Counted from the stretch's first letter, positions 50,202 to 62,191 are shown. The stretch is DNA of 64,000 nucleotides from Frondihabitans australicus (GCF_003634555.1 NZ_RBKS01000001.1:1302001-1366000), one strand, 5' to 3'. Numbers and translations: made by a program. Notes: generated from the sequence alone by a model not told the origin.

Positions 50202-51120
50202 CGCGCGGGGAGGGTCTCCGCGCGCGACGCGACGCCGGGTCGTCGTCACCGGCGCCAGTGCGGGCCTGGGCTACTTCGTGAGCGAGCAGCTCGCGGCGAC
50301 CGGCGCGCGCGTCGTCCTGGCCTGCCGCGACGAGGGGAGGGCCGAGCGCGCCGCCGAGAGCATCCGGGCGGTCGTCCCCGACGCCGATCTGCAGATCGTG
50401 CTGACCGACCTCGCCGACCTCGCGTCCACCCGCGCGGCCGCGGAGCAGATCGCCGCCGACGGGCCTGTCGACGCCCTCGTCGCCAACGCGGGCGTCGTCG
50501 GCTCGCGTCGCCGACGCGTGACGTCCGACGGCTTCGAGCTGCAGTTCGGCACGAACCACCTCGGGCACTTCGCCCTCGTCTCCCACCTGCTGCCGGCGAT
50601 CGCCGCGGCCGAGGCCGGTCGCATCGTGCACGTGGGCAGCATCGCCCACAGGTTCGCCCGGCTCGACCTCGACGACCCGATGATGGTCCGGCAATACCGC
50701 GGCCACCTCGCCTACTCGCGCTCGAAGCTGGCCGTCATGACCTTCGGATTCGAACTCGACCGACGTCTGCGCGAGTCGGGCTCGACGGTACGGAGTCTGG
50801 TCGCGCATCCTGGTTTCTCCCTCGAGAACCTCACGGAGCGACGACCGGGCATCACCCGCCGCCGCTGGCTGCCGTCGCCGCTGATCGGCCTCATGCGGAC
50901 CGTCTCGCAGGGCAAAGACCAGGGCGCTCGGCCGCTCACCTACGCGGCCATCGGGGCCGACGTCCAGGGCGGGGAATACTGGGGGCCCGACGGCTGGTTC
51001 CAGCTCACGGGGTCGCCGGCCCTGGTCCGCGCCCAGCGTCACGCCCACAGCCGCAAGGTCGCCGCCCGCCTCTGGAACCTCTCGTCGCGCCTCACCCGCG
51101 TGCACCCGATCCTCGAGTGA
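50191..51120 (+). CDS. short-chain dehydrogenase/reductase
   Basis: 309 aa. Classical Rossmann SDR with cofactor motif [10 protein letters not shown] (about residues 18-27), NAG (about residue 100), catalytic Ser region VHVGS and the YSRSK catalytic Tyr-Lys (about residues 174-178). ACRD after the second strand suggests NADP preference. The sequence resembles the retinol dehydrogenase or oxidoreductase type, but the substrate is unknown. It starts inside the end of uvrB, so the two are probably co-transcribed without an obvious shared role. Confidence 0.9.
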   Translation: MSADARGGSPRATRRRVVVTGASAGLGYFVSEQLAATGARVVLACRDEGRAERAAESIRAVVPDADLQIVLTDLADLASTRAAAEQIAADGPVDALVANAGVVGSRRRRVTSDGFELQFGTNHLGHFALVSHLLPAIAAAEAGRIVHVGSIAHRFARLDLDDPMMVRQYRGHLAYSRSKLAVMTFGFELDRRLRESGSTVRSLVAHPGFSLENLTERRPGITRRRWLPSPLIGLMRTVSQGKDQGARPLTYAAIGADVQGGEYWGPDGWFQLTGSPALVRAQRHAHSRKVAARLWNLSSRLTRVHPILE

Positions 51121-51182
51121 TCGCCCCCTCCGCCTCCCGTCACCGCCTCGCCGACCCCGCGTCCGGCCGAGGCCCCTCGAAC

Positions 51183-51188
51183 TAGAAT
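51183..51188 (+). promoter_or_regulatory. leaderless -10 box of uvrA
   Basis: TAGAAT followed by 7 nt and then GTG 51196. An ATG at 51187 lies inside this box and is therefore unlikely to be the start. Confidence 0.6.
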
Positions 51189-51195
51189 GGACAGA

Positions 51196-54183
51196 GTGTC
51201 GATCTCAGCCGCCAACCCCGTCGTGAACGCTCCCGACCCCCTCGAGGCGAGCGTCTCGGATCCCGGTGACGTCGCCAAGCTCAGCGTGCGCGGCGCCCGC
51301 GTCCACAACCTCCAGAACGTCGACATCGAGATCCCTCGCGACTCCCTCGTCGTCTTCACCGGGCTCAGCGGCTCCGGCAAGTCGTCGCTCGCGTTCGACA
51401 CGATCTTCGCCGAGGGCCAGCGCCGCTACGTGGAGTCGCTGTCGGCCTACGCGCGCCAGTTCCTCGGTCAGGTCGACCGCCCCGACGTCGACTTCATCGA
51501 GGGCCTGAGCCCTGCGGTGTCGATCGACCAGAAGTCGACGAACCGCAACCCGCGATCGACCGTCGGCACGATCACCGAGATCTACGACTACATGCGCCTG
51601 CTCTGGGCGCGCATCGGAATCCCGCACTGCCCCGTTTGCGGCGAGCCGATTCAGAAGCAGACGGTCCAGCAGATCGCCGACCAGCTGATGGAGCTCGAGA
51701 CCGGTCGCCGCTACCAGGTGCTCAGCCCCATCGTGTCGCAGAAGAAGGGCGAGCTCGTCGACCTCTTCAAAGAGCTCGCCTCGTCGGGCTATTCGCGCGC
51801 GATCGTCGACGGCGAGCAGATCCAGCTCTCCAACCCGCCGACGCTCAAAAAGCAGGTCAAGCACGACATCTCGGTCGTGGTCGACCGACTCGTGGCGTCC
51901 GACGAGATCCTGCAGCGCCTCACCGACTCGCTCGAGACGGCGCTCCGGCTGACCGACGGCCTCGTCACCATCGACTTCGTCGACGACGAGGGGCCGGCGA
52001 AGTACCGCACGTTCTCCGAGAAGCTCTCGTGCCCGAACAACCACCCGCTGCAGCTGACCGAGATCGAGCCCCGCACGTTCTCGTTCAACGCGCCGTTCGG
52101 CGCCTGCCCGGAGTGCTCGGGCCTCGGCACGAAGATGTCGGTCGACGCCGACCTGCTCCTGGGCGACGAAGACCTCAGCCTCTCCGAGGGCGTGATCCTG
52201 CCCTGGACCAACTCGGGCAAGGGTCTCTACAACTACTTCCAGAAGCTGCTCGAGGGCCTCTCCGGCGACCTCGGATTCAGCCTCAAGACGCCGTGGCGCG
52301 ACCTCGGCGACGACGTCAAGCGCGCGGTGCTCGAGGGCAACGACTTCGAGGTCACCGTGCGGTACCGCAACCGCTTCGGCCGCGAGATGAAGTACACCAC
52401 GGGCTTCGAGGGCGTGATGCCGTACATCGAGCGCAAGTACGCCGAGGCCGAGAGCGACTCGCAGCGCCAGCGCTACGCCAGCTACCTCCGCGAGATCCCG
52501 TGCGTGGTCTGCAAGGGCAAGCGCCTCAAGCCCGAGGTGCTCGCCGTACTCGTCGACGGCCACAGCATCGCCGACGTCTCCGAGCTCAGCCTCACCGATG
52601 CCTTCGGCTTCATGGAGTCGCTCGAGCTCTCGGCCCGCGAGGCCAGGATCGCGGCGCAGGTGCTCCGCGAGATCCGGGTGCGCCTCGAGTTCCTCCTCGA
52701 GGTGGGCCTGACGTACCTCTCGCTGGCGCGATCGGCCGGCTCGCTCTCCGGCGGCGAGGCGCAGCGCATCCGCCTGGCGACGCAGATCGGCTCCGGCCTC
52801 ACGGGCGTCCTCTACGTGCTCGACGAGCCGTCGATCGGCCTGCACCAGCGCGACAACCGCCGACTCATCGACACCCTCGTCAAGCTGAAGAACCTCGGCA
52901 ACACGCTCATCGTCGTCGAGCACGACGAAGACACCATCCGCACCGCGGACTGGATCGTCGACATCGGCCCCGGCGCCGGCGTCAACGGCGGCCGCGTGGT
53001 CCACTCGGGCAGCTACGAGTCGCTCATCGCGAACACGTCTTCGTACACCGGCGACTACCTCGCGGGGCGCCGGTCGATCGAGACGCCGACCACCCGGCGC
53101 ACGATCGACACCGGTCGCATGATCTCTGTCGTCGGAGCCAAGGCGAACAACCTCCAGAACGTCACGGTCGACTTCCCGCTCGGCGTGTTCGTCGCCGTCA
53201 CCGGGGTCAGCGGCTCGGGCAAGTCGTCGCTCGTCAACGACATCCTCTACAAGGTGCTCGCCAACGAGCTCAACGGCGCCCGTCAGATCCCGGGCAAGCA
53301 CACGCGGGTCACCGGGCTGGAGAACCTCGACAAGGTCGTCCACGTCGACCAGGCGCCGATCGGCCGCACCCCGCGGTCGAATCCGGCGACCTACACCGGC
53401 GTCTTCGACCGGATCCGCAACCTGTTCGCCGAGACCGTCGAGGCCAAGGCCCGCGGCTACCTGCCCGGCCGGTTCAGCTTCAACGTCAAGGGCGGCCGCT
53501 GCGAGAACTGCGCGGGCGACGGCACCATCAAGATCGAGATGAACTTCCTGCCCGACGTCTACGTCGCGTGCGAGGTCTGCGGCGGCGCGCGGTACAACCG
53601 CGACACGCTCCAGGTGCACTACAAGGGCAAGAACATCTCCGAGGTGCTCGAGATGCCGATCAGCGAGGCGGCCGAGTTCTTCGAGCCGATCAGCGCGATC
53701 TCCCGGTACATGAAGACCCTGGTCGATGTGGGTCTCGGCTACGTCCGGCTCGGTCAGAGTGCGACGACCCTCTCCGGCGGCGAGGCCCAGCGTGTGAAGC
53801 TGGCCACCGAGCTCCAGAAGCGGTCGAACGGTCGCAGCGTCTACGTGCTCGACGAGCCGACGACGGGTCTCCACTTCGAAGACGTCCGCAAGCTCCTGCT
53901 CGTGCTCGACGGTCTCGTCGAGAAGGGCAACACCGTGATCACGATCGAGCACAACCTCGACGTGATCAAGTCCGCCGACTGGCTGATCGACATGGGTCCG
54001 GAGGGCGGAGCCGGCGGCGGCACCGTGATCGCCGCGGGAACACCCGAGCATCTCTCGTCCGTTCCCGAGAGTCACACCGGGCGGTTCCTGCACGAGATCC
54101 TCTCGATGCCGCGGGCCGAGATCCCCGCGCCGGCCAAGGCCCGGTCGAAGGGTCGCCCCCGGCAGAAGGCGATGGCAAGGTAA
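51196..54183 (+). CDS. uvrA: excinuclease ABC subunit A
   Basis: 995 aa from GTG 51196. Damage-recognition ATPase with two ABC modules: Walker [11 protein letters not shown] (about residues 56-65) and [10 protein letters not shown] (about residue 670), signatures [12 protein letters not shown] and [12 protein letters not shown], Walker [13 protein letters not shown] and [11 protein letters not shown]. Zinc cysteines are in CPVCGEP (about residue 145), [17 protein letters not shown] and [17 protein letters not shown]. The basic C-terminal tail ends the protein. uvrC follows after 42 nt. Confidence 0.98.
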   Translation: MSISAANPVVNAPDPLEASVSDPGDVAKLSVRGARVHNLQNVDIEIPRDSLVVFTGLSGSGKSSLAFDTIFAEGQRRYVESLSAYARQFLGQVDRPDVDFIEGLSPAVSIDQKSTNRNPRSTVGTITEIYDYMRLLWARIGIPHCPVCGEPIQKQTVQQIADQLMELETGRRYQVLSPIVSQKKGELVDLFKELASSGYSRAIVDGEQIQLSNPPTLKKQVKHDISVVVDRLVASDEILQRLTDSLETALRLTDGLVTIDFVDDEGPAKYRTFSEKLSCPNNHPLQLTEIEPRTFSFNAPFGACPECSGLGTKMSVDADLLLGDEDLSLSEGVILPWTNSGKGLYNYFQKLLEGLSGDLGFSLKTPWRDLGDDVKRAVLEGNDFEVTVRYRNRFGREMKYTTGFEGVMPYIERKYAEAESDSQRQRYASYLREIPCVVCKGKRLKPEVLAVLVDGHSIADVSELSLTDAFGFMESLELSAREARIAAQVLREIRVRLEFLLEVGLTYLSLARSAGSLSGGEAQRIRLATQIGSGLTGVLYVLDEPSIGLHQRDNRRLIDTLVKLKNLGNTLIVVEHDEDTIRTADWIVDIGPGAGVNGGRVVHSGSYESLIANTSSYTGDYLAGRRSIETPTTRRTIDTGRMISVVGAKANNLQNVTVDFPLGVFVAVTGVSGSGKSSLVNDILYKVLANELNGARQIPGKHTRVTGLENLDKVVHVDQAPIGRTPRSNPATYTGVFDRIRNLFAETVEAKARGYLPGRFSFNVKGGRCENCAGDGTIKIEMNFLPDVYVACEVCGGARYNRDTLQVHYKGKNISEVLEMPISEAAEFFEPISAISRYMKTLVDVGLGYVRLGQSATTLSGGEAQRVKLATELQKRSNGRSVYVLDEPTTGLHFEDVRKLLLVLDGLVEKGNTVITIEHNLDVIKSADWLIDMGPEGGAGGGTVIAAGTPEHLSSVPESHTGRFLHEILSMPRAEIPAPAKARSKGRPRQKAMAR

Positions 54184-54225
54184 GACGCTGATAGCGCACG
54201 AACACGAACAGGAGGCCACGGCACG

Positions 54226-56133
54226 ATGAGCGACACCGTCTCCTGGCGCCCCAAGGCCGGCGAGATACCGACCCAGCCGGGCGTCTACCGCTGGCGCGAC
54301 GAGCGGGGTCGAGTGCTCTACGTCGGCAAGGCCAAGAACCTCCGGCAGCGGCTGAGCAACTACTTCGCGCCGCTGCCCTCGCTCCACGAGCGCACCCGGC
54401 GGATGGTCCTGACGGCTCGGAGTCTCGACTGGACCGTCGTCGGCACCGACATCGAGGCGCTGCAGCTCGAGTACACCTGGATCAAGGAGTACGACCCGCC
54501 GTTCAACGTCAAGTTCCGCGACGACAAGACCTACCCCTTCATGGCCATCACCCTGGCCGACGAGGCGCCCCGCGTGATGGTGAGCCGCAACACCCGGATC
54601 AAGGGCGCCAAGTACTTCGGCCCGTTCCCGAAGATCTGGGCTGTCCACGACACCATCGACCTCATGATCAAGGTGTTCCCGATCCGCACCTGCTCCGACT
54701 CGAGCTACAAGAAGGCGATGGCGACCGGCAAGCCGTGCTTCCCCGGTCAGATCGGGCGCTGCGGCGGCCCCTGCTCGCAGACCGTCTCGGTGGAGGAGCA
54801 CCGGAAGCGGGTCGACGAGTTCGTCCGCTTCATGGGCAGCTATGACCGCTCCGTGATCGTCGAGCGCCAGCGCCAGATGAAGCTCGCCGCCGACGAGCAA
54901 CGGTACGAAGACGCCGCGAGGTACCGCGACCAGGTCGAGGCCCTCGAGGCCGTCCTCGAGAAGTCCGCCGTCGTGCTCCGCGACTCCGTCGACCTCGACC
55001 TGTTCGCCGTCGCCGAGGACGAGTTGGCGGCGGCCGTCCAGCTCTTCACAGTGCGCGGCGGCCGGATCCGCGGCGCGCGGGCCTGGGTGCTCGACAAGGA
55101 GATCGACATCTCGACCGGCGACATCGTCGAGCAGGCCCTCCAGGACGTCTACGCGTCCGGCGCCGAGCTGCCGCGCGAGATCGTCGTCCCGACGCTGCCC
55201 GACGACTCCGAGGCCCTCGAGACCTGGCTCACCGACCTCCGCACGGAGGCGGCGACGGACGGCAGGATGCGCGGCAGAGTCGCCCTGCACACGCCGCAGC
55301 GCGGCGACAAGGCGACCCTCATGCAGAACGCCGCCCTCAACGCCGGGCAGGCGCTCATGCTCTACAAGACGAAGCGGTCTGCCGACTTCGCGACGCGCTC
55401 CACGGCCCTCGCCGACATCCAGGAGGCCCTGGGGATGGACGAAGCCCCGCTGCGGATGGAGTGCTACGACGTGTCGCACCTGCAGGGCACGAACATCGTG
55501 GCGTCGATGGTGGTCTTCGAGGACGGCCTGCCGCGGAAGGACCAGTACCGCCGGTTCAGCATCCCGTCGTCCACCGACGACACCGAGTCGATCTACCAGA
55601 CGCTCACCCGCCGCCTGGCCCGCCTCGACGACGAGCTCGCCCCGGTCGAGGAGGTGGGGGAGCAGCGCAAGCGCTTCGCCTACCGGCCGAACCTCCTCAT
55701 CGTCGACGGCGGCCAGCCGCAGGTCGCCGCCGCACAGCGCGCCATGGACGACCTCGGTGTGACGGGCATCCAGCTGTGCGGGATCGCCAAGCGTCTCGAG
55801 GAGATCTGGCTGCCCGACGACGACTTCCCCGTGATCCTGCCCCGCAACTCCGACGCCCTCTTCCTGATCCAGCGGATCCGCGACGAGGCGCACCGCTTCG
55901 CGATCACGTTCCAGCGGCAGAAGCGCAAGCGCGACATCGCGACCCAGCTGTCCGAGATCCCCGGGCTCGGCAAGACGCGCACCGCCGAGTTGCTCAAGCA
56001 CTTCGGCTCGGTGGCGCGACTCAAGAAGGCGTCCGCCGACGAGATCGCCGAGGTCAAGGGCATCGGGCCCGCCCTGGCGAAGAGCGTGGCCGCGACGATC
56101 GGCACCGCGCAGCCCGTCGCGAGTGCCGAGTAG
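54226..56133 (+). CDS. uvrC: excinuclease ABC subunit C
   Basis: 635 aa. Makes both incisions during excision repair. N-terminal GIY-YIG nuclease ([19 protein letters not shown], residues ~14-32), a UVR motif near residue 215, the RNase H-like second nuclease domain with [19 protein letters not shown] (about residues 413-431) and [10 protein letters not shown], and C-terminal helix-hairpin-helix pairs ([30 protein letters not shown]). AGGAGG precedes the ATG. Confidence 0.97.
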   Translation: MSDTVSWRPKAGEIPTQPGVYRWRDERGRVLYVGKAKNLRQRLSNYFAPLPSLHERTRRMVLTARSLDWTVVGTDIEALQLEYTWIKEYDPPFNVKFRDDKTYPFMAITLADEAPRVMVSRNTRIKGAKYFGPFPKIWAVHDTIDLMIKVFPIRTCSDSSYKKAMATGKPCFPGQIGRCGGPCSQTVSVEEHRKRVDEFVRFMGSYDRSVIVERQRQMKLAADEQRYEDAARYRDQVEALEAVLEKSAVVLRDSVDLDLFAVAEDELAAAVQLFTVRGGRIRGARAWVLDKEIDISTGDIVEQALQDVYASGAELPREIVVPTLPDDSEALETWLTDLRTEAATDGRMRGRVALHTPQRGDKATLMQNAALNAGQALMLYKTKRSADFATRSTALADIQEALGMDEAPLRMECYDVSHLQGTNIVASMVVFEDGLPRKDQYRRFSIPSSTDDTESIYQTLTRRLARLDDELAPVEEVGEQRKRFAYRPNLLIVDGGQPQVAAAQRAMDDLGVTGIQLCGIAKRLEEIWLPDDDFPVILPRNSDALFLIQRIRDEAHRFAITFQRQKRKRDIATQLSEIPGLGKTRTAELLKHFGSVARLKKASADEIAEVKGIGPALAKSVAATIGTAQPVASAE

Positions 56134-56136
56134 GCT
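56131..56136 (+). promoter_or_regulatory. leaderless -10 box of rapZ, using the uvrC stop codon
   Basis: TAGGCT, whose first three bases are the uvrC stop, followed by 6 nt and then GTG 56143. Confidence 0.5.
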
Positions 56137-56142
56137 TTCGGC

Positions 56143-57039
56143 GTGAGCGACGCGTCCGAGCAGCAGGAGGTGCTGATCGTCACCGGCATGTCCGGTGCCG
56201 GCCGCTCCACGGTGGGCAACGCCCTCGAAGACCTCGGCTGGTACGTGGTCGACAACCTCCCCGCGCAGATGCTGCGGCCGCTGCTCGACCTCGCGGGCCG
56301 GGCCGGCGACGGCCTGCCCAAGATTGCGGCCGTCGTCGACGTCCGCGGCGGTCGCCTCTTCTCGGAGGCGCAGGAGGCCGTCCGCTCGCTCCAGGAGCGC
56401 CCGTTCGGCGAGTCGACGCCCACCCGGGTGCGCGTGCTCTTCCTCGACGCGACCGACGCCGTCCTGGTCCGTCGCTTCGAGCAGGTGCGTCGCCCGCACC
56501 CCCTACAGGGCAGCGGCACGCTCCTCGACGGCATCCTCGCCGAGCGCAGCCGCATGGAAGAGCTCCGCGAGACGAGCGATATCATCATCGACACGTCCGA
56601 GCTGAACATCCACCAGCTCGCCACCGCCATCACCGAGAAGTTCTCCGGCCCTGAGACCGCCGGCGTCACGGTCACCGTCCTGAGCTTCGGCTTCAAGTTC
56701 GGCCTGCCCGCCGACGCCGACATGGTCGGCGACGCCCGCTTCCTCCCGAATCCGTTCTGGGTGCCTGAGCTCCGCCCGCAGAACGGCCTCGACGCTCCCG
56801 TCGCCGAGTACGTCCTGGGCCAGCCCGGCGCCCGCGAGTTCATCGAGTCGTTCGGCGCAGCGCTCGAGCCCGTCATGGCGGGCTATCAGCGTGAGAACAA
56901 GAGACACGCTACGATCGCCATTGGCTGTACGGGGGGCAAGCACCGATCCGTCGCCCTCGTCGGCGAGCTGGCCGCTCATCTGCGCGGTCTCCCCGGCGTG
57001 GCGGTCAACGTCAAGCACCGCGATCTGGGTCGGGAGTGA
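56143..57039 (+). CDS. rapZ: RNase adapter protein RapZ (YvcJ family)
   Basis: 298 aa. N-terminal P-loop NTPase with GMSGAGRST (residues ~15-23) and VVDNLP (about residues 35-40). The C-terminal domain has LSFGFKFGLP, DARFLPNPFWVPELR and the GCTGGKHRSVAL motif (about residues 261-272). In E. coli RapZ guides RNase E to the GlmZ RNA; in Actinobacteria the role is not clear. It lies next to whiA, but the usual intervening yvcK gene is absent. Confidence 0.94.
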   Translation: MSDASEQQEVLIVTGMSGAGRSTVGNALEDLGWYVVDNLPAQMLRPLLDLAGRAGDGLPKIAAVVDVRGGRLFSEAQEAVRSLQERPFGESTPTRVRVLFLDATDAVLVRRFEQVRRPHPLQGSGTLLDGILAERSRMEELRETSDIIIDTSELNIHQLATAITEKFSGPETAGVTVTVLSFGFKFGLPADADMVGDARFLPNPFWVPELRPQNGLDAPVAEYVLGQPGAREFIESFGAALEPVMAGYQRENKRHATIAIGCTGGKHRSVALVGELAAHLRGLPGVAVNVKHRDLGRE

Positions 57040-57116
57040 GCAGGAGCCCGCGACACCGTGCCCGTGGCGACTGCACCCGCGCCCGCACCACCGAGAACAA
57101 CACGTAAGGAACCGCC

Positions 57117-58097
57117 TTGGCCCATACCGCCGACGTCAAAGAAGAACTCGCCCGAGTCGAGGTCTCGAAGACCACCGTGCGGGCGGCTGAGGTCGCGACG
57201 ATCCTGCGCTTCGCCGGCGGTCTCCACGTCATCTCCGGCCGCATCGCCGTCGAGGCCGAGCTCGACAGCCCGCAGGTCGCCCGGCGGGTGCGAAAAGACC
57301 TCGCCGAGCTCTACGGGGCACGAAGCGACGTCTCGGTCATCGCGGCGACAGGGCTCCGCCGGACCAGCCACTACCTGGTCCGCATCCACGAGGCGGGGGA
57401 GACCCTCGCTCGCCAGACCGGCCTGATGGACGCCCGCCGCCGCCCTGTCCGCGGCCTGCCGAACCGGCTGACGACGGGCTCGCGCGACGACCTCGCCGCG
57501 ATCTGGCGCGGTGCCTTCCTCGCCCAGGGGTCGCTCACCGATCCGGGTCGCTCCGCCGCACTCGAGGTCGTCTGCCCCGGCAACGAGGCCGCCATGGCCC
57601 TCGTCGGCGCCGCCGGCCGCCTCGGCATCCCGGCCAAGGCCCGCGAGGTTCGCGGCGTCCACCGCGTCGTCATCCGCGACGGCGAGGCGATCAGCGCCAT
57701 GCTGACCCAGATGGGCGCGAGCCAGAGCGTCCGCGACTGGGAGGAACTCCGCCAGCGACGCGAGGTCCGGGCCACGGCCAACCGCCTCGTCAACTTCGAC
57801 GACGCCAACCTCCGCCGCTCCGCGCAGGCGGCTGTCGCCGCGTGCGCTCGCGTCGATCGGGCGATGGAGATCCTCGGCGACGACATCCCCGACCACCTGC
57901 GCTATGCGGGCGAGCTCCGCCTGGCCCATCGCGACGCCAGCCTCGACGAGCTCGGGCACCACGCCGACCCGCCCATGACGAAGGACGCCGTGGCCGGCCG
58001 CATCCGGCGACTCCTCGCCATGGCCGACAAGAAGGCGCAGGATCTCGGCATCCCCGGCACCGAGGCGAACCTCCCCGCTGATCTCGAGCTCGACTAG
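57117..58097 (+). CDS. whiA: WhiA, sporulation/cell-division regulator
   Basis: 326 aa from TTG 57117, with AAGGAA upstream. The N-terminal domain resembles LAGLIDADG homing endonucleases ([24 protein letters not shown] at about residues 130-143), without nuclease function in WhiA. The C-terminal half is a helix-turn-helix (about residues 245-300, ending [19 protein letters not shown]). In Streptomyces WhiA with WhiB activates ftsZ and sporulation genes; in non-sporulating relatives it is a division or growth regulator. Confidence 0.95.
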   Translation: MAHTADVKEELARVEVSKTTVRAAEVATILRFAGGLHVISGRIAVEAELDSPQVARRVRKDLAELYGARSDVSVIAATGLRRTSHYLVRIHEAGETLARQTGLMDARRRPVRGLPNRLTTGSRDDLAAIWRGAFLAQGSLTDPGRSAALEVVCPGNEAAMALVGAAGRLGIPAKAREVRGVHRVVIRDGEAISAMLTQMGASQSVRDWEELRQRREVRATANRLVNFDDANLRRSAQAAVAACARVDRAMEILGDDIPDHLRYAGELRLAHRDASLDELGHHADPPMTKDAVAGRIRRLLAMADKKAQDLGIPGTEANLPADLELD

Positions 58098-58176
58098 ATC
58101 TTTCGGCGCGCCCGCGGTTCCGAACGGGTTTCCTGAGGGTTCCGTCACCGGCCGATCCCCGTTCGCTGGGCGTCGA

Positions 58177-58182
58177 TACACT
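58177..58182 (+). promoter_or_regulatory. -10 box of sodA
   Basis: TACACT, giving a predicted transcription start near 58189 and a leader of about 57 nt that ends in GAGGAG. Confidence 0.5.
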
Positions 58183-58245
58183 GGCCGGGACCCCCGAAGT
58201 GGTGCCCTCGTGCGGCTTCGGACCCGCTAGTGAGGAGTACAGACC

Positions 58246-58869
58246 ATGGCTGAATACACCCTTCCTGACCTTGCGTACGACTACTCGGCTCTCGCGCCGA
58301 GCATCTCGGGCACGATCATGGAGCTGCACCACTCCAAGCACCACCAGACCTACGTCACCGGCGCGAACACCGCCGTCGCCCAGATCGCCGAGGCCCGCGA
58401 GTCCGGCAACCTGGCCACCATCAACAAGCTCGAGAAGGACCTCGCGTTCAACCTCGGCGGACACGTGAACCACTCGATCTTCTGGACCAACATGTCGCCC
58501 GACGGCGGCGACAAGCCCACCGGCGACCTCGCGAGCGCGATCGACGACCAGTTCGGCTCGTTCGACAAGTTCACCGCCCAGTTCACCGCCGTCGCCCTCG
58601 GCGTCCAGGGCTCCGGCTGGTCCGTCCTCGCCTACGACATCCTCGGCGAGAAGCTGTCGATCTTCCAGCTGTTCGACCAGCAGGGCAACGTCCCCTTCGG
58701 CCTCGTCCCGCTGCTCATGCTCGACGTCTGGGAGCACGCCTACTACCTCGACTACAAGAACGTCCGCGCCGACTACGTCAAAGCGTTCTGGAACATCGTC
58801 TCCTGGAACAACGTCCAGGCTCGTTACACGGCAGCCACCACGAAGACCCAGGGCCTCATCACCCTGTAA
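58246..58869 (+). CDS. sodA: superoxide dismutase (Mn/Fe type)
   Basis: 207 aa cytosolic dismutase. Metal ligands are His28 ([11 protein letters not shown]), a His in [10 protein letters not shown] (about residue 76), and Asp and His in [14 protein letters not shown] (about residues 161-174). GVQGSGW with Gln fits the Mn-type rather than Fe-type. GAGGAG lies upstream. Its place between whiA and gap is not part of the common actinobacterial gene order, so it is probably an insertion into this block. Confidence 0.96.
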   Translation: MAEYTLPDLAYDYSALAPSISGTIMELHHSKHHQTYVTGANTAVAQIAEARESGNLATINKLEKDLAFNLGGHVNHSIFWTNMSPDGGDKPTGDLASAIDDQFGSFDKFTAQFTAVALGVQGSGWSVLAYDILGEKLSIFQLFDQQGNVPFGLVPLLMLDVWEHAYYLDYKNVRADYVKAFWNIVSWNNVQARYTAATTKTQGLITL

Positions 58870-58936
58870 GCCGTGCGGCCCCGCACCGTCGCGCACCTGC
58901 GCTACTGTCGAAGTGGCCACAAGCTCGCATCGCCCC

Positions 58937-58958
58937 GGCGTGACACCCATGTCACGCC
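58937..58958. promoter_or_regulatory. 22-bp dyad upstream of gap, possible activator or repressor site
   Basis: GGCGTGACA and its exact complement TGTCACGCC separated by CCCA. It lies about 32 bp upstream of the putative gap -10 box, a typical activator position. It looks like a TGTGA/TCACA-type site, but the GTGA-to-TCAC spacing is 8 rather than 6, so CRP/GlxR binding is doubtful. No T run follows, so it is less likely a terminator. Confidence 0.5.
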
Positions 58959-58989
58959 GACACAACAAAGTGCGCCGCAAGGCGCCGGA

Positions 58990-60009
<1,020 letters not shown>

Positions 60010-60018
60010 GCACCACCC

Positions 60019-60051
60019 GGCGGCGGGCACTCTCCTCGAGTGCCCGCCGCC
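60019..60051 (+). terminator. hairpin between gap and pgk, possible partial terminator
   Basis: A 14-bp perfect stem (GGCGGCGGGCACTC and its complement) with a 5-nt loop, 10 nt after gap. No T run. No clear promoter for pgk was seen after it, so read-through is likely. Confidence 0.65.
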
Positions 60052-60114
60052 TCTCGGTTGGCAGGCCGACCTGCGCGACCGGTGACCACCTCCCGCCACC
60101 AACGAATCGATCCC

Positions 60115-61326
60115 ATGGCACTTCGCACCCTCGACTCCCTCGGCGATCTCGCCGGCAAGCGAGTCATCGTCCGCTGCGACCTCAACGTCCCCCTGAAAGA
60201 CGGCGTGATCACCGACGACGGCCGCGTCCGCGCCTCGCTCGGCACGCTCAACACCCTGATCAACCAGGGCGCACGAGTCGTCGTCATCTCGCACCTCGGC
60301 CGCCCCGATGGCGAGGTGAAGCCCGAGTACAGCCTCGCGCCGGTCGCCCAGCGTCTCAGCGAGCTGCTCGGCAAGTCCGTCGGCTTCGCGACCGAGACCA
60401 CCGGCGAGGCCACCACCGAGGCCGTCCTCGCGATGACCGACGGCCAGATCACCGTCCTCGAGAACCTCCGCTTCCAGGCCGCCGAGACGTCGAAGTCCGA
60501 CGACGAGCGCCGCGGATTCGCCGAAGAGCTGGCGAAGCTGGGGGAGGCATTCGTCTCCGACGGCTTCGGTGTGGTGCACCGCAAGCAGGCGAGCGTCTAC
60601 GACCTGCCTCAGCTCCTGCCCAGCGCCGCCGGCTCGCTCATCGAGACCGAGCTCGGTGTGCTCGACCGCCTCACCGAGAACCCCGAGCGCCCCTACACGG
60701 TCGTGCTCGGCGGCTCGAAGGTCTCCGACAAGCTCGGCGTGATCGAGCACCTGTTGCCGCGCGTCGACAACCTGCTCATCGGCGGCGGAATGCTCTTCAC
60801 GTTCCTCGCGGCCCAGGGCCACGCGGTCGGCAAGAGCCTGCTCGAAGAGGACCAGCTCGACCGGGTCCGCGGCTACATCGCCGAGGCCGAGTCGAAGGGC
60901 ATCCGCCTCGTCCTGCCGACCGACGTCGTCGTGGCCTCGGGATTCTCGGCAGACGCCGACCACGAGACGGTCGCGGCCGACGCGATCGAGTCCACGTCCT
61001 TCGGCGCGAACGGCATCGGCCTCGACATCGGCCCCGCCACCGCGCAGGCCTTCGCCGAGATCGTCACCGCATCGAAGACCGTGTTCTGGAACGGCCCGAT
61101 GGGCGTGTTCGAGTTCCCGGCCTTCGCCGCGGGCACGAAGACGGTCGCCGAGGCGCTCACGAAGGTCGACGGCCTCGGTGTCGTCGGCGGCGGCGACTCC
61201 GCCTCCGCCGTGCGCGCGCTCGGATTCGCCGACGACCAGTTCGGTCACATCTCGACCGGCGGCGGCGCCAGCCTCGAATTCCTCGAGGGCAAGAAGCTTC
61301 CCGGACTGGAGGTCCTCGGATGGTAA
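60115..61326 (+). CDS. pgk: phosphoglycerate kinase
   Basis: 403 aa. Transfers phosphate from 1,3-bisphosphoglycerate to ADP. The family opening VIVRCDLNVPLKDG (about residues 17-30), HLGRP (about residues 59-63), the nucleotide-binding GGSKVSDK and the C-terminal VVGGGDSASAV (about residues 359-369) are present. A poor ribosome site precedes ATG 60115. It overlaps tpiA by 7 nt. Confidence 0.97.
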   Translation: MALRTLDSLGDLAGKRVIVRCDLNVPLKDGVITDDGRVRASLGTLNTLINQGARVVVISHLGRPDGEVKPEYSLAPVAQRLSELLGKSVGFATETTGEATTEAVLAMTDGQITVLENLRFQAAETSKSDDERRGFAEELAKLGEAFVSDGFGVVHRKQASVYDLPQLLPSAAGSLIETELGVLDRLTENPERPYTVVLGGSKVSDKLGVIEHLLPRVDNLLIGGGMLFTFLAAQGHAVGKSLLEEDQLDRVRGYIAEAESKGIRLVLPTDVVVASGFSADADHETVAADAIESTSFGANGIGLDIGPATAQAFAEIVTASKTVFWNGPMGVFEFPAFAAGTKTVAEALTKVDGLGVVGGGDSASAVRALGFADDQFGHISTGGGASLEFLEGKKLPGLEVLGW

Positions 61327-62108
61327 CCACCCGCCGCCCGCTCATCGCGGGCAACTGGAAGATGAACCTCGACCACCTGCAGTCGATCGCGTTCGTGCAG
61401 AAGCTCGCCTGGAGCCTGAAAGACGCGAAGCACGACTACCAGACCGTCGAGGCGGCGATCTTCCCGCCCTTCACCGATCTGCGCAGCGTGCAGACCCTGC
61501 TCGACGCCGACAAGCTCGAGCTCGAACTGGGTGCGCAAGACCTGTCCGACAACGACTCGGGCGCCTTCACCGGCGACATCTCGGGCGCGTTCCTGGCCAA
61601 GCTCGACGTGAAGTACGTGATCGTCGGTCACTCCGAGCGCCGCACGATCCACCACGAGAGCGACGAGATCGTGGCGTCGAAGGTCGCGGCGGCTCACCGC
61701 AACGGCCTCGTGCCCGTCATCTGCGTGGGCGAGACGGCCGACGACCTCGAGAAGCACGGCCCCAGCGCCGTGCCCGTCGCGCAGCTCAAGGCGGCTCTCG
61801 AGACCGTCCCGGCCGACGCCGAGATCGTCGTCGCGTACGAGCCCGTGTGGGCCATCGGCTCCGGCCAGGCCGCGACGCCCGAGCAGGCCGAGCAGGTCTG
61901 CGCGGCGCTCCGCGAGACCCTCGCCGAGAAGCTCGGTGCCGACCAGGCGAGCGCCACGCGCGTGCTCTACGGCGGCTCCGTCAAGGCCGCCAACATCGCG
62001 ACGTTCATGCGCGAGCCCAACGTCGACGGCGCCCTCGTCGGCGGCGCGAGCCTCGACACGAACGAGTTCGCGAGCATCGTGCGCTATCAGAACCACGTGG
62101 GCGTGTAA
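61320..62108 (+). CDS. tpiA: triosephosphate isomerase
   Basis: 262 aa. Interconverts the two triose phosphates. The catalytic Lys is in AGNWKMN (Lys14), His in VIVGHSERR (about residue 104) and Glu in VAYEPVWAIG (about residue 177); the phosphate loop is VLYGGSVKAAN. It starts within the last codons of pgk (7-nt overlap), and a perfect hairpin terminator follows. Confidence 0.98.
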   Translation: MVTTRRPLIAGNWKMNLDHLQSIAFVQKLAWSLKDAKHDYQTVEAAIFPPFTDLRSVQTLLDADKLELELGAQDLSDNDSGAFTGDISGAFLAKLDVKYVIVGHSERRTIHHESDEIVASKVAAAHRNGLVPVICVGETADDLEKHGPSAVPVAQLKAALETVPADAEIVVAYEPVWAIGSGQAATPEQAEQVCAALRETLAEKLGADQASATRVLYGGSVKAANIATFMREPNVDGALVGGASLDTNEFASIVRYQNHVGV

Positions 62109-62123
62109 CCGCATTCCCCGCGA

Positions 62124-62152
62124 CCGGAGGGCGGGTTTCGCCCGCCCTCCGG
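62124..62152 (+). terminator. hairpin terminator of gap-pgk-tpiA
   Basis: A 12-bp perfect stem (CCGGAGGGCGGG and its complement) with a TTTCG loop, followed by TTATACTT, which is also the secG -10 region. Confidence 0.85.
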
Positions 62153-62153
62153 T

Positions 62154-62159
62154 TATACT
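62154..62159 (+). promoter_or_regulatory. -10 box of secG-rbpA
   Basis: TATACT, the closest match to the sigma-A consensus in the window, immediately after the tpiA terminator stem. Confidence 0.6.
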
Positions 62160-62191
62160 TCTTAGCGGCCCGCCCGCTCGAAAGGTTCTCC

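Noticed and set aside
51187-51195. ATG 51187 as the uvrA start
   Set aside because: The codon lies inside the TAGAAT -10 box; GTG 51196 has the exact leaderless spacing.
48100-51200. SOS (LexA) boxes before uvrB, uvrA and polA
   Set aside because: No CGAAC-N4-GTTCG-like sequence was seen next to these promoters.
58937-58958. CRP/GlxR binding site
   Set aside because: The GTGA and TCAC half-sites are 8 bp apart instead of 6; kept only as an unassigned dyad.
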